This document shows, one piece after another, positions 1 through 7,289 of a stretch of DNA of 13,103 nt. Under the pieces are notes generated by a model that did no database searches, had not been told where the DNA came from, and saw only the letters and a program-made list of their open reading frames with translations. The translations under genes and the position numbers were made by a program. The DNA comes from Deltaproteobacteria bacterium (GTDB taxonomy: Bacteria > Desulfobacterota > DSM-4660 > Desulfatiglandales > B25-G16), in NCBI GenBank assembly GCA_020355145.1, contig CP070660.1, positions 1,196,032-1,209,134 on the forward strand, written 5' to 3'. Each line of letters begins with the position of its first letter. The first letter of the stretch is position 1.

Positions 1-314
1 ATCTGAGAGAGATCTTTTTCACCCCTAATTACCTCTTCAATGTTATGCTTTGGATTAAGACCAAAGATAATATCAATATTTGCCAGACCGAGATCGGCAT
101 CAAAGACCAAAACCCTTTTCCCCATCCTCTGACATGCAATAGCCAGATTACCGACCACATTTGTCTTACCTACACCACCCTTACCACTGGTAATGGCAAT
201 AACCTTAGGCCTGTTTACCGTCGAAGATGATCCACTCTCATCGTACTTCTTAAGCCTATGGATTCTATTGGATTCTCCCTTTATCATCCTTCTTAAATTC
301 GTTGCCTGATCCAT
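1..314 (-). CDS. flhG: Flagellar number regulator FlhG (MinD/ParA-type ATPase), N-terminal part
   Basis: The first 104 codons of FlhG (YlxH/FleN); the gene runs off the left edge. FlhG is a membrane-associated MinD-family ATPase that works with the GTPase FlhF to limit flagellar number and set their place. The N-terminus carries the DQATNLR motif (residues 2-8), matching the conserved DQAxxLR segment that in this family stimulates FlhF GTPase activity. The deviant Walker A is SGKGGVGKT (43-51, with the signature Lys45), followed by the Walker A' stretch FDADLGLANID (71-81). ATG at 314 is chosen because a GGAG lies 9 nt upstream and it places DQATNLR at the extreme N-terminus; an in-frame TTG five codons earlier has no ribosome site. 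It follows flhF in the same direction but after an unusually long spacer of 272 bp. Family assignment is certain; the rest of the protein is not visible. Confidence 0.96.
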   Translation of the reverse strand, partial: MDQATNLRRMIKGESNRIHRLKKYDESGSSSTVNRPKVIAITSGKGGVGKTNVVGNLAIACQRMGKRVLVFDADLGLANIDIIFGLNPKHNIEEVIRGEKDLSQ

Positions 315-586
315 CTGCTGATGCTCCAATGAAAAAAATGAAATTTCACGCCTGGAAAATTGTACAACTTGTTAAAGTTATAATCCTTTTACCGGCCTTC
401 TGTTTATATCACCCACAAGGGATAATGGAGTGTTGGAGTAGTTGTCTTAAACGATCACTCCCTGGCCCAGACCTGACTTGTAAAGCACGAGTTCCATGTA
501 CTTAGCTGCTGAAATATTCCAGCGACAACAATAGCTTCCACGCAAGTCGCGCCAAGGCGGGCCAGTATTCCCATTGCGAAGCGAAG
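315..586. other. Spacer between flhF and flhG, no gene supported
   Basis: A 272-bp gap in an otherwise tight operon. It has a short block at about 423-440 like the repeat of the flgE-motA spacer, a G+C-rich patch (about 540-586) ending at the flhF stop codon, and an A/T-rich stretch before flhG. I found no GG-N10-GC sigma-54 promoter, no convincing sigma-28 promoter and no stem followed by a T-run. Short open frames here have no ribosome site or recognisable protein, so I do not call a gene. Confidence 0.6.
423..440. repeat. Family A dispersed repeat, short copy
   Basis: The block TAATGGAGTGTTGGAGTA recurs, with small changes, in the flgE-motA spacer (about 11770-11788, and on the other strand about 11805-11823). 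Both places are preceded by a similar CCACA-GGG segment (about 412-420 and 11752-11762). The copies sit in two separate spacers about 11 kb apart, so this looks like an interspersed intergenic element; no coding potential. Confidence 0.6.
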
Positions 587-1675
587 CTAATTTCTACTCA
601 GTAGTAGATTTAAGATTTTCTCTCTATTTGCCTTCTCAATATCCTCAGGTACATTCTGTCCAGTAGTAATATATGAAATAGGCAAACGTAATTTCATTAT
701 CTGGTTTATAATTGATCCACATCGTTCCGCCTCGTCTGCCTTGGTAAATATATAGCTGTGACAATTTAAGGGACCAAAATTGATAGCTGCCTTGTTCATC
801 TCTGACTCCGTAGTTGCAACACTCAGAAGGAGATGGCAACTAATATCTAAATCAGCTGTTATTATCTTCCTTAGTTCCTCTATCCTAGAGGTATCATACT
901 GGCTCTGGCCTGCTGTATCTATCAGCACAACATCTCTGCCTCCCATCCTTTTAAGGGCAAAAACCAGATCTTTTCTATTAAATGCAGGAAAACAGGGTAT
1001 ACCTAAAATATTTGCATAGGTCTTAAGTTGTTCCATGGCCCCTATCCGATAGTTGTCTATTGAGATGATGCCTACCTTTTTCCTTGTCTTAAGCATAAGC
1101 TGCGCAGCGAGCTTTGCAATTGTGGTGGTCTTACCTACGCCTGTTGTCCCGATAAAGGCCGCTATTATCCGATTTTTGTCTCCTGCCTGCCCGCTCATGC
1201 CTGGCTGTGGCAGGCGGGCCTCAAATGGATCTCTTACCTCTATTGTCTGCATGATCTCTCTAATGGCTTTCCTCCTGATATTATCCATATGATTGGGAGG
1301 GTGTCCTTTGAGTGCACCAGCCCTTTCCAGAAAAATCCTTGCATAATGATCATTAACCCCATTCCTAATCAGTCTTGCATAGAGATTGAGGATACCAGGA
1401 TTCATCATCAATCTTTCCATTATGCCGTCGGAATGATTCAGCAGATAAATCATCTCTTTTATACTCATCAGCTCCGATTTTACCTCCCCTAAGGGATTCG
1501 AATCTTTATTGGAAATATCATCGCCTGGCTGCGCTGCAGCTATCTCAAACCCATTATCCTCACCCCTTCCCCTCAATTTCCTGGTGGAAATTATCATTGC
1601 CTCTGGACCCAGAACCTTCCGAACCCTACCAATTGCCTCCTTGATTGTATTCGCACGGTATTTCTTAACCCGCAT
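587..1675 (-). CDS. flhF: Flagellar biosynthesis GTPase FlhF (SRP-type)
   Basis: A 362-residue SRP-family GTPase that marks the site of flagellar assembly, usually a cell pole, with FlhG as partner. The N-terminal basic B domain starts MRVKKYRA and contains VLGPEAMIISTRK (21-33). After a variable linker the NG domain has G1 GTTGVGKT (176-183), DNYRIGA (207-213), G3 DTAGQ (253-257), G4 TKAD (311-314) and the closing GQNVPEDIE (339-347). Length is normal for a short FlhF. ATG at 1675 overlaps the flhA stop by 11 bp, and a GAGGTGA ribosome site lies inside the flhA end, so translation is probably coupled. Residues 153-165 (ARLPQPGMSGQAG) are encoded by a G+C-rich imperfect palindrome unlike the surrounding sequence and lie just before the GTPase core. 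Confidence 0.97.
   Translation of the reverse strand: MRVKKYRANTIKEAIGRVRKVLGPEAMIISTRKLRGRGEDNGFEIAAAQPGDDISNKDSNPLGEVKSELMSIKEMIYLLNHSDGIMERLMMNPGILNLYARLIRNGVNDHYARIFLERAGALKGHPPNHMDNIRRKAIREIMQTIEVRDPFEARLPQPGMSGQAGDKNRIIAAFIGTTGVGKTTTIAKLAAQLMLKTRKKVGIISIDNYRIGAMEQLKTYANILGIPCFPAFNRKDLVFALKRMGGRDVVLIDTAGQSQYDTSRIEELRKIITADLDISCHLLLSVATTESEMNKAAINFGPLNCHSYIFTKADEAERCGSIINQIMKLRLPISYITTGQNVPEDIEKANREKILNLLLSRN
1182..1218. repeat. G+C-rich imperfect palindrome inside flhF
   Basis: CCTGCCTGCC (1182-1191) pairs with GGCAGGCGGG (1209-1218), 9 of 10 positions, around a 17-nt loop. It is far richer in G+C than the neighbouring flhF sequence and encodes residues 153-165, in the variable linker before the GTPase domain, with the reading frame kept. 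It resembles REP-like palindromic elements; whether it is dispersed in the genome cannot be seen here. Confidence 0.5.
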
Positions 1676-3788
1676 AGCTCAAGCTCACCTCTCCAATGGA
1701 TTTGAATTTCATATCACCTAAAAGCTCACTCTGGGACAATACCATTAAGGAAGGGACAAAATGGTCTAACATCTTCTTTAAATGCCTTCTTACCGTGGGT
1801 GAAGTAAGAAGGATCGGTTGAATGTTTTTCGCCATGGCCTTTTCTGCCTCCTCCTTGATAGAGCTAATAATTGGATCCGCAACCTTTGGATCAATGGAAA
1901 GATATGAGCCGTGTTCAGTCTTCTGGATACCCTTCTGGAGTACATCCTCTACGTCCTGGGCCATGGTTATCAATTTCAACACCCCATCCTCTCCTATGTA
2001 AGGGCTGATAATAGATCTGCAAAGTTTGTGCCTAACGTATTCGGTTAAAAGCTCTGGGTCCTTTGTTAATGGGGCATAGTCGGCGAGGGTCTCAACAATA
2101 GTCAACATATCCCTGATAGATATCCGCTCCTGTAAAAGATTTTGAAGGGCCTTCTGAACAGCCCCTAAAGAAAGGAGATTTGGCACTAACTCCTCAACCG
2201 CCTTCGGATGGGACTTGCTTAGATTGTCAAGCAAATTTTGAACCTCCTGTCGTCCCAACAATTCTGAGGCGTGATTTCGAATAACCTCGGTCAGATGGGT
2301 GGCCATTATAGTGACATTATCAACCACCGTATAACCGGCAAGCTTTGCCTCTTCCTTCTTCTCCTCAGGAATCCAGATTGCATTTAGATTAAAGGCCGGC
2401 TCCGTTGTCTCTATCCCCTCAATCTTTCTTGTAACATCTCCAGGATCCATAGCCAGATAGTGATTCACTATCAACTCAGTGCGGGCAATACCTACACCTT
2501 TGAGAAGAATCTGGTACTCGGATGAATTTAGTTGGAGATTATCCCTGATATGGATTGGGGGTATTACCAGACCCATCTCAACGGCAAACTGACGTCTGAT
2601 TGAGCGAACCCTATCAAGAAACTCTCCCCCTTGTTCTCTATCTACCAGGGGAATGAGACCATATCCTACTTCCAATTCTAGTGGATCAACCAGTAGTAGG
2701 TGTTCTACAGGTTCCGGTCCCATCTCGACCTTTTCCTTTTCCCTTTCTCTGGCCTCAATCTCTCTTACCCTTGATGTCTCTCTTCTCGTGTTCAACAGAT
2801 AAATGCTCCCTGCAATGAGAGTGGAAAGTATTATAAAAGGGATATGTGGCAGACCAGGAATCAGGCCAAAAAAGAAGATTGTGAATGCTGCAAGATAGAT
2901 CGCCTTTGGATACCTAAAGAACTGTTTACTAAATTCACTTCCCATGGTATCCTCTGACGCTGCCCTGCTTACAACTATTCCGGCTGCAGTTGATATGGTG
3001 AGGGCAGGAATTTGCGATACCAGTCCATCACCTATTGTTAAAAGGGTATAATTCTGGGCAGCGTCAACGACAGACATCTTTTGTTGAAGTACCCCGATGA
3101 TAAATCCTCCGATAATATTGATAAGGGCAATTATTATCCCTGCAATTGCATCTCCCCTCACAAATTTGGCCGCCCCATCCATTGCCCCATGGAATTCCGC
3201 CTCCCTGGCAATCACACCCCTGCGCCTTCTTGCCTCATCTTCATCTATCAGCCCAGCGTTCAGATCTGCATCAATAGCCATCTGCTTGCCAGGCATGGCA
3301 TCAAGAGTAAACCTTGCAGCGACCTCAGCAATCCTGGTTGCACCCTTGGTAATAACCACGAAATTAACAATAACCAGGATAACAAAGACAATCATCCCCA
3401 CCACATAATTCCCTCCGACCACAAAACTGCCAAAGGATTTGATAACCTTTCCTGCAGCCAGGGGCCCCTCATTACCATGTAAGAGTATCAACCGAGTAGA
3501 TGCCACATTTAGGGAAAGCCTGAAGAGTGTCATCACCAGAAGTAGGGAGGGGAATATGGAAAAATCCAGCGGTTTCAGTGTATACATGGCTATCAGAAGG
3601 ATAGTTATGGAGAGGGTGATATTCAGGGCCAGAAGGAAATCGAGGAGAATAGGTGGTAACGGGATGATCATAACCACAAGGACAGTAACCACCCCAATAA
3701 CTGTCATCATCTCCGTTAAAACGAGAGGGTCTCCTTTTGATCTTAAGGTCTCTTCCATTTTATTAACCATAGTGTTCGTTGAGTTCAT
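1665..3788 (-). CDS. flhA: Flagellar type III export protein FlhA
   Basis: The large export-gate subunit: an inner-membrane protein whose C-terminal cytoplasmic domains form the nonameric ring that docks chaperone-substrate complexes, coupled to the proton motive force. The N-terminal half (about 24-335) is hydrophobic with the usual membrane segments. The family signature region follows at about 146-190 (VITKGATRIAEVAARF, DAMPGKQMAIDADLNAGLID). The cytoplasmic domain runs from about 340 to 707. Total length is typical. The start is uncertain: ATGs at 3788, 3770 and 3758 are in frame and none has a good ribosome site. ATG 3758 (MEETLRSK) gives the most family-like N-terminus, whereas the first residues from 3788 (MNSTNT) are read from a dispersed repeat. 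It overlaps flhF by 11 bp and lies 56 bp after flhB. Confidence 0.97.
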   Translation of the reverse strand: MNSTNTMVNKMEETLRSKGDPLVLTEMMTVIGVVTVLVVMIIPLPPILLDFLLALNITLSITILLIAMYTLKPLDFSIFPSLLLVMTLFRLSLNVASTRLILLHGNEGPLAAGKVIKSFGSFVVGGNYVVGMIVFVILVIVNFVVITKGATRIAEVAARFTLDAMPGKQMAIDADLNAGLIDEDEARRRRGVIAREAEFHGAMDGAAKFVRGDAIAGIIIALINIIGGFIIGVLQQKMSVVDAAQNYTLLTIGDGLVSQIPALTISTAAGIVVSRAASEDTMGSEFSKQFFRYPKAIYLAAFTIFFFGLIPGLPHIPFIILSTLIAGSIYLLNTRRETSRVREIEAREREKEKVEMGPEPVEHLLLVDPLELEVGYGLIPLVDREQGGEFLDRVRSIRRQFAVEMGLVIPPIHIRDNLQLNSSEYQILLKGVGIARTELIVNHYLAMDPGDVTRKIEGIETTEPAFNLNAIWIPEEKKEEAKLAGYTVVDNVTIMATHLTEVIRNHASELLGRQEVQNLLDNLSKSHPKAVEELVPNLLSLGAVQKALQNLLQERISIRDMLTIVETLADYAPLTKDPELLTEYVRHKLCRSIISPYIGEDGVLKLITMAQDVEDVLQKGIQKTEHGSYLSIDPKVADPIISSIKEEAEKAMAKNIQPILLTSPTVRRHLKKMLDHFVPSLMVLSQSELLGDMKFKSIGEVSLSYAG

Positions 3789-3819
3789 AGGGTTTTAAGA
3801 CTAGAAACTCAAGAAACAC
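3772..3819. repeat. Family C repeat forming an imperfect hairpin at the flhA start
   Basis: Arms 3772-3790 and 3801-3819 are inverted copies matching at 15 of 19 positions around a 10-nt loop. The left arm covers the upstream flhA ATG (3786-3788). The 12-mer ATAGGGTTTTAA (3787-3798) recurs on the opposite strand at 11459-11470 in the motA leader, and GTTNGTTGAGTT-type sequence also appears at 5830-5842 and 11431-11443. Confidence 0.6.
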
Positions 3820-3844
3820 AACAGACTCGACGGGATGCCAAATG

Positions 3845-4924
3845 TCAAGAACTGACCTCTGCATAATTGCCTTTCAATTTGTAAATATATGCCAAAACCT
3901 CGGCAACAGCCTGGTAGAGGATAGGTGGTATCTCTTGACCTATCTCAACTGAGGAGTATAGACCCTGGGCAAGTTCCTTATTCTCCACAATGGGGATATC
4001 ATGCTCCTCTGCCAGTTCTTTGATCCTTTTGGCTATTCTCCCTGATCCCTTTGCAAGCAATTTTGGTGCCTCCATAACAGAGCTATCGTACTTCAAGGCC
4101 ACAGCAAGATCGGTGGGGTTAGTGATCACTACATCCGCCTGCGGAACTGCCTGCATCATCCTTTTCCTTGCCATCTGCATCTGAATGCTTCTTATCCTGG
4201 ATTTTACCAGTGGATCACCCTCTGTCCTCTTAAGCTCATCCTTCACTTCCTTCCTGGTCATCTTCATCCTCTTTTCAAAATCCCATTTCTGGAAGGCGTA
4301 ATCGATGATTACCAGAAAGATCATTGCCAGGGTACACCTGATAAAGATCTTAAAGATGGTCAGAAGGATATAGGCGATAATTGAATTTAGTTCCATCTCC
4401 CCCAAGAGGAGGACATTTTTCATCTCACCCCTTACCGTGAGATAGGCTACTGCCCCTATAATGGCCAACTTTAACAAAGACTTGAATAATTCCATAAACG
4501 ATTGCTTGGAAAAGAGCCTTCCAAGGCCCTTAATCGGATCTAATTTTGACAACTTGGGCTTGATCGGTTCACCGGACAGGACAAAGCCTACCTGCATGAT
4601 ATTGGATAAAATCGCCGTAACAAAAACGGTCGCCAACAGGGGGGTTACTGCCAAGATAAATAGGTTGATCATCTCTTGAGCAAATACCATAAAATCAGCG
4701 ATATTAAGATCAGTCAATGCAATAAGGGAAAACGACTCTCTCATAATACTATGGATATGGGAGTATATATAGGATCCAAAGAGGGTTAAGGTAATCAGAC
4801 CAGAAAGAAGCACTGCCACTGAAGGCAGCTCCCTGCTTCTTGCTACCTCTCCTTTCCTCCTGGCCTCCTCCCTCCTTCTTGGCGTTGGTCTTTCAGTCTT
4901 TTCTTCAAAACTCTCTTCAGCCAT
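3845..4924 (-). CDS. flhB: Flagellar export substrate-specificity switch protein FlhB
   Basis: A 359-residue inner-membrane export protein that joins the FliPQR channel and, after self-cleavage, changes export from rod/hook to filament substrates. The N-terminus shows the family motif KTERPTPRRREEARRKGEVARS (residues 9-30), followed by four hydrophobic segments (about 33-55, 78-110, 145-165, 182-210). The C-terminal cytoplasmic domain contains the autocleavage site N269-P270-T271 followed by Asp272, where the best-studied members have His (NPTH), and ends with the conserved ENKELAQGLY and EIPPILYQAVAEVLAYIY. The residue positions match the usual FlhB numbering. ATG 4924 lies 3 bp after the fliR stop, with AAGG about 9 nt upstream inside fliR. 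Cleavage at NPTD is expected because it occurs between Asn and Pro, but this is inference. Confidence 0.97.
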   Translation of the reverse strand: MAEESFEEKTERPTPRRREEARRKGEVARSRELPSVAVLLSGLITLTLFGSYIYSHIHSIMRESFSLIALTDLNIADFMVFAQEMINLFILAVTPLLATVFVTAILSNIMQVGFVLSGEPIKPKLSKLDPIKGLGRLFSKQSFMELFKSLLKLAIIGAVAYLTVRGEMKNVLLLGEMELNSIIAYILLTIFKIFIRCTLAMIFLVIIDYAFQKWDFEKRMKMTRKEVKDELKRTEGDPLVKSRIRSIQMQMARKRMMQAVPQADVVITNPTDLAVALKYDSSVMEAPKLLAKGSGRIAKRIKELAEEHDIPIVENKELAQGLYSSVEIGQEIPPILYQAVAEVLAYIYKLKGNYAEVSS

Positions 4925-4927
4925 TAC

Positions 4928-5710
4928 CTATAACCTTAACCATGACATAGTATTAATTAACAGGGAATCCAGGCCTCCCAGGCATCTCTCCATAAATCTC
5001 AAGAGCCCATGTAAGGATATACCAAAGAAGAACAGGCCAATTACTATCTTGATAGGAAATAGCACAATCATAACGTTCATCTGGGGTATTAGCTTTGCAA
5101 CCAGCCCAAAGGCCACCGAGGTGAAGAGAAGGGCTGCAATAGCTGGCGCCCCTATCCTTAGGGCAATAACAAACATATCACCAGATACCTGCATAATCTT
5201 TTGAAATATCTGTTGGTTTAGGCCTAATGAGCCCGGATTTATAATCTCAAAACTCTCCCTCATCGCACTCAGTAATATATGGTGGCCATTTAAGATAAGG
5301 AAAAACGTAATGGCCACAAGATATGCCATGTTGGCGAGAATTGAGACCTGGCTGCCACTTTGAGGGTCAAGGATGTTGACGATGGCAAAGCCTGTCTGAA
5401 AGCCTACCAATTGACCCATTATCCTAACTGCCTCAAATAATACCTGGACTAATAGCCCCAAAATCATGCCAATTAAAAATTCCGCTATTATCAACTGAAC
5501 CATTCCCCACAAGGTATCAGGAAACGCAACCATTTTATTACCTATAACAGGAAAGAGGATTATGCTTATAATAAGGGTCAAGCCAACCTTGGGTAAAACC
5601 GGAATAACCCGAGCACTAAAGAATGGAAACATGAACAAAATAACACTAACCCTTATAAATATAGGAAAGAATGACCTAAATTCTTGATATGATACGGGCA
5701 ATATGTCCAT
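4928..5710 (-). CDS. fliR: Flagellar export gate protein FliR
   Basis: A 260-residue integral membrane protein, the single-copy subunit that closes the FliP5-FliQ4-FliR1 export gate. It is hydrophobic throughout, with about six membrane segments. Family features are visible: a start of DILPVSYQEFRSFFPIFIRVS, then FSARVIPVLPKVGLTLIIS, MGQLVGFQTGFAIVNILDPQ, and LVAKLIPQMNVMIVLFPIKI near the C-terminus. The usual length of about 250-260 is kept. The region upstream of ATG 5710 is a repeat-filled spacer. The repeat copy ends 3 nt from the ATG, and its internal TTTAGG, about 8 nt upstream, is the only ribosome-site-like sequence. It ends 3 bp before flhB. Confidence 0.97.
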   Translation of the reverse strand: MDILPVSYQEFRSFFPIFIRVSVILFMFPFFSARVIPVLPKVGLTLIISIILFPVIGNKMVAFPDTLWGMVQLIIAEFLIGMILGLLVQVLFEAVRIMGQLVGFQTGFAIVNILDPQSGSQVSILANMAYLVAITFFLILNGHHILLSAMRESFEIINPGSLGLNQQIFQKIMQVSGDMFVIALRIGAPAIAALLFTSVAFGLVAKLIPQMNVMIVLFPIKIVIGLFFFGISLHGLLRFMERCLGGLDSLLINTMSWLRL

Positions 5711-5892
5711 TTTAAGTGCCTAAAGTGAGCTAAAGTGCCTAAAATTATAAGTGCCTAAAGTTGTCATAAATCCTGCAGAATTCACAAACCTTCAATTCAT
5801 AAATCCACAACCCCTATTGATAAATATATGTTTGTTGAGTTTCTTGATTTCATTATTTCAACTTTAGTTCACTTTAAACTTTAGGCACTTAC
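5711..5892. repeat. Repeat-filled fliQ-fliR spacer (family B inverted ends, MITE-like)
   Basis: The whole 182-bp gap is made of short repeats. AAGTGCCTAAAGT occurs directly at 5714-5726 and 5749-5761 (shortened at 5733-5743) and inverted at 5878-5890. The outer arms 5714-5736 and 5861-5890 are inverted copies except for a 7-nt insertion on the right side. Inside are two copies of TCATAAATCC (5764-5773, 5797-5806) and a family C block GTTTGTTGAGTTT (5830-5842). The element starts 2 nt after the fliQ stop and ends 3 nt before the fliR ATG. No ORF is present. Confidence 0.7.
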
Positions 5893-6162
5893 CTATCTTA
5901 TATAAAACGGTATCTGCTCAATAGTAGTTGCCGCAAAGCGCATCAAATACTCAATCATCCAGTTAGCAAAAAACAGCAGTGCCAATAGTACTACCAGAAT
6001 CTTCGGTACAAATGTGAGGGTCATCTCATGGATCTGGGTCACGGCCTGAAAGATGGCTACTATCAGGCCTACAGCGAGCCCAAGACCAAGCATGGGCATA
6101 GATACCAGTATGGTCGTTTTAATCGCATCCTGTGCAAAAGCTACAACAAATTCTGGCGTCAT
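5893..6162 (-). CDS. fliQ: Flagellar export gate protein FliQ
   Basis: An 89-residue protein of two membrane hairpin helices; four copies wrap the FliP/FliR gate. The sequence fits the family over its full length: MTPEFVVAFAQDAIKTT at the start, GLGLAVGLIVAIFQAVTQIHEMTLTFVPKI across the loop and second helix, and the C-terminal LMRFAATTIEQIPFYIR. ATG 6162 lies 2 bp after the fliP stop, and the ribosome site GGGAGGG is the end of fliP itself, so the two are probably translationally coupled. The next gene fliR is unusually distant because of the repeat-filled spacer. Confidence 0.97.
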   Translation of the reverse strand: MTPEFVVAFAQDAIKTTILVSMPMLGLGLAVGLIVAIFQAVTQIHEMTLTFVPKILVVLLALLFFANWMIEYLMRFAATTIEQIPFYIR

Positions 6163-6164
6163 AT

Positions 6165-6947
6165 TTACCCTCCCACAAAACTCTTTACCATAGAACCGAC
6201 TATCAGATGCCAGCCATCCACCAGAACAAAAAGCATCAGCTTAAATGGAAGAGAGATCATGATTGGTGGAAGCATCATCATCCCCATGCTGAGTAGAACA
6301 CTTGCCACAACCATATCTATAATCAAAAAAGGTACATATAAGACAAATCCAATAATAAAGGCGGTCTTTAACTCACTTATAACAAAGGCAGGGATGAGGA
6401 TAGATATCGGGATATGGTCTGGATTCTTTGGCTTTTCTGTCCTTGCCATCTTGACAAATAGGGCCAAATCATTTTCCCGGGTGTGTTTGAACATAAACTG
6501 CCTAATAGGATTTACAGCCGTCTTCAGGGCAACTCCCTGAGAAATCTCTTCATTCAGGTATGGCTGCAATGCATTAACGTTAATGTTTTGCCAGACAGGC
6601 ATCATAATAAAGAATGTCAGGAACAGGGCTAGTCCAGCAATGATCTGGTTAGAGGGGGTCTGCTGGGTATGCAGGGCATGTCGCAAAAAGGCAAAGACAA
6701 CAACCAGTCTGGTGAAGGATGTCATAAGGATGAGGATGGCCGGTGCAAGGGAGAGAATGGTTAAGAGAAAGACAATCTGGAGCAAGATAGAGATATCACC
6801 AGGATCCCCTCCCTTTTCTACTCCAATATGTAATGAGGGAAAAAGGAAATCTGCGGCAGAGGCCCTTTCTGTGAATAAGATGTAAATGGCAAGGGAAAGG
6901 ATGAGAACCAATAAGGTTTTCTTTAATCTATTATTTCTTGATTTCAT
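6165..6947 (-). CDS. fliP: Flagellar export gate protein FliP
   Basis: A 260-residue membrane protein; five copies form the core channel of the export gate. A cleavable signal peptide is visible (basic start MKSRNNRLKK, hydrophobic core, ERASAA cleavage region near residue 32), which is usual for FliP. The family motifs follow: LAPAILILMTSFTRLVVVFAFLR, QTPSNQIIAGLALFLTFFIM, then PAFVISELKTAFIIGFVLYVPFLIIDMVVASVLLSMGMMMLPP and FVLVDGWHLIVGSM near the end. ATG 6947 is preferred over the upstream ATG 6986 because it begins directly at the signal peptide and has a GGGAG ribosome site about 10 nt away; 6986 has none and would add 13 residues. The start overlaps fliO by 17 bp. Confidence 0.96.
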   Translation of the reverse strand: MKSRNNRLKKTLLVLILSLAIYILFTERASAADFLFPSLHIGVEKGGDPGDISILLQIVFLLTILSLAPAILILMTSFTRLVVVFAFLRHALHTQQTPSNQIIAGLALFLTFFIMMPVWQNINVNALQPYLNEEISQGVALKTAVNPIRQFMFKHTRENDLALFVKMARTEKPKNPDHIPISILIPAFVISELKTAFIIGFVLYVPFLIIDMVVASVLLSMGMMMLPPIMISLPFKLMLFVLVDGWHLIVGSMVKSFVGG

Positions 6948-7263
6948 GATCTTTTCTCTCCCGACTAATTGCCTCATTTTCTCCATTTAAATCATTAAGT
7001 TTGGTTAAAAAGGTAATGTTACCTGGAGTAACACCTAATACAATCTTTTCACCTGAAATCTCTATTACCTCAATCCGCTCTTTTGGCGACAGATGCAGCG
7101 AAGAGAGGACCTTGATTAATAGATCTCCCTTTGCCCCCCGTTTAAGAAGTAGAAACCTCTTCATAAAGTATAGGACTAAGACCAACAGACCAAGCACAAG
7201 AAAAAGCGTGGCCACTGTCTTAAGCCCTGTGCTTATCAGGTTCAACCCAGTCGCCTCATTCAT
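6931..7263 (-). CDS. fliO: Flagellar export assembly protein FliO
   Basis: A 110-residue small membrane protein that helps FliP assemble into the export gate. There is one hydrophobic segment (about residues 15-35), then a basic stretch (MKRFLLLKRG) and a compact cytoplasmic domain with the typical LIKVLSSLHLSPKERIEVIEISGEKIVLGVTPGNITFL. FliO is poorly conserved, so the call rests on this domain pattern and on the position between fliN and fliP. ATG 7263 directly follows a family B repeat copy; the TTTAGG inside that repeat is the only ribosome-like site. The 3' end overlaps fliP by 17 bp. Confidence 0.93.
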   Translation of the reverse strand: MNEATGLNLISTGLKTVATLFLVLGLLVLVLYFMKRFLLLKRGAKGDLLIKVLSSLHLSPKERIEVIEISGEKIVLGVTPGNITFLTKLNDLNGENEAISRERKDHEIKK

Positions 7264-7266
7264 TTT

Positions 7267-7279
7267 AAGTGCCTAAAGT
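7267..7279. repeat. Family B repeat copy upstream of fliO
   Basis: AAGTGCCTAAAGT, identical to copies in the fliQ-fliR spacer. The identity extends through the start codon: the 19 nt CATTTTAAGTGCCTAAAGT at 7261-7279 is the same as 5708-5726 at the fliR start. Confidence 0.65.
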
Positions 7280-7289
7280 TACTGGATTC

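Noticed and set aside
360..410. Possible sigma-28 promoter before flhG (GCCGGTAA on the minus strand)
   Set aside because: The -10-like box lacks a TAAA at the required distance upstream.
302..505. 67-codon plus-strand frame in the flhF-flhG spacer
   Set aside because: No ribosome site, no domain, and it overlaps the flhG start on the other strand.
5711..5892. CRISPR-like array
   Set aside because: Repeats are short (about 13 nt), occur in both orientations and have irregular spacing; no cas genes nearby.
6028..6540. 170-codon open frame on the plus strand
   Set aside because: It runs antisense through fliQ and fliP, both certain from motifs; its translation shows no family features.
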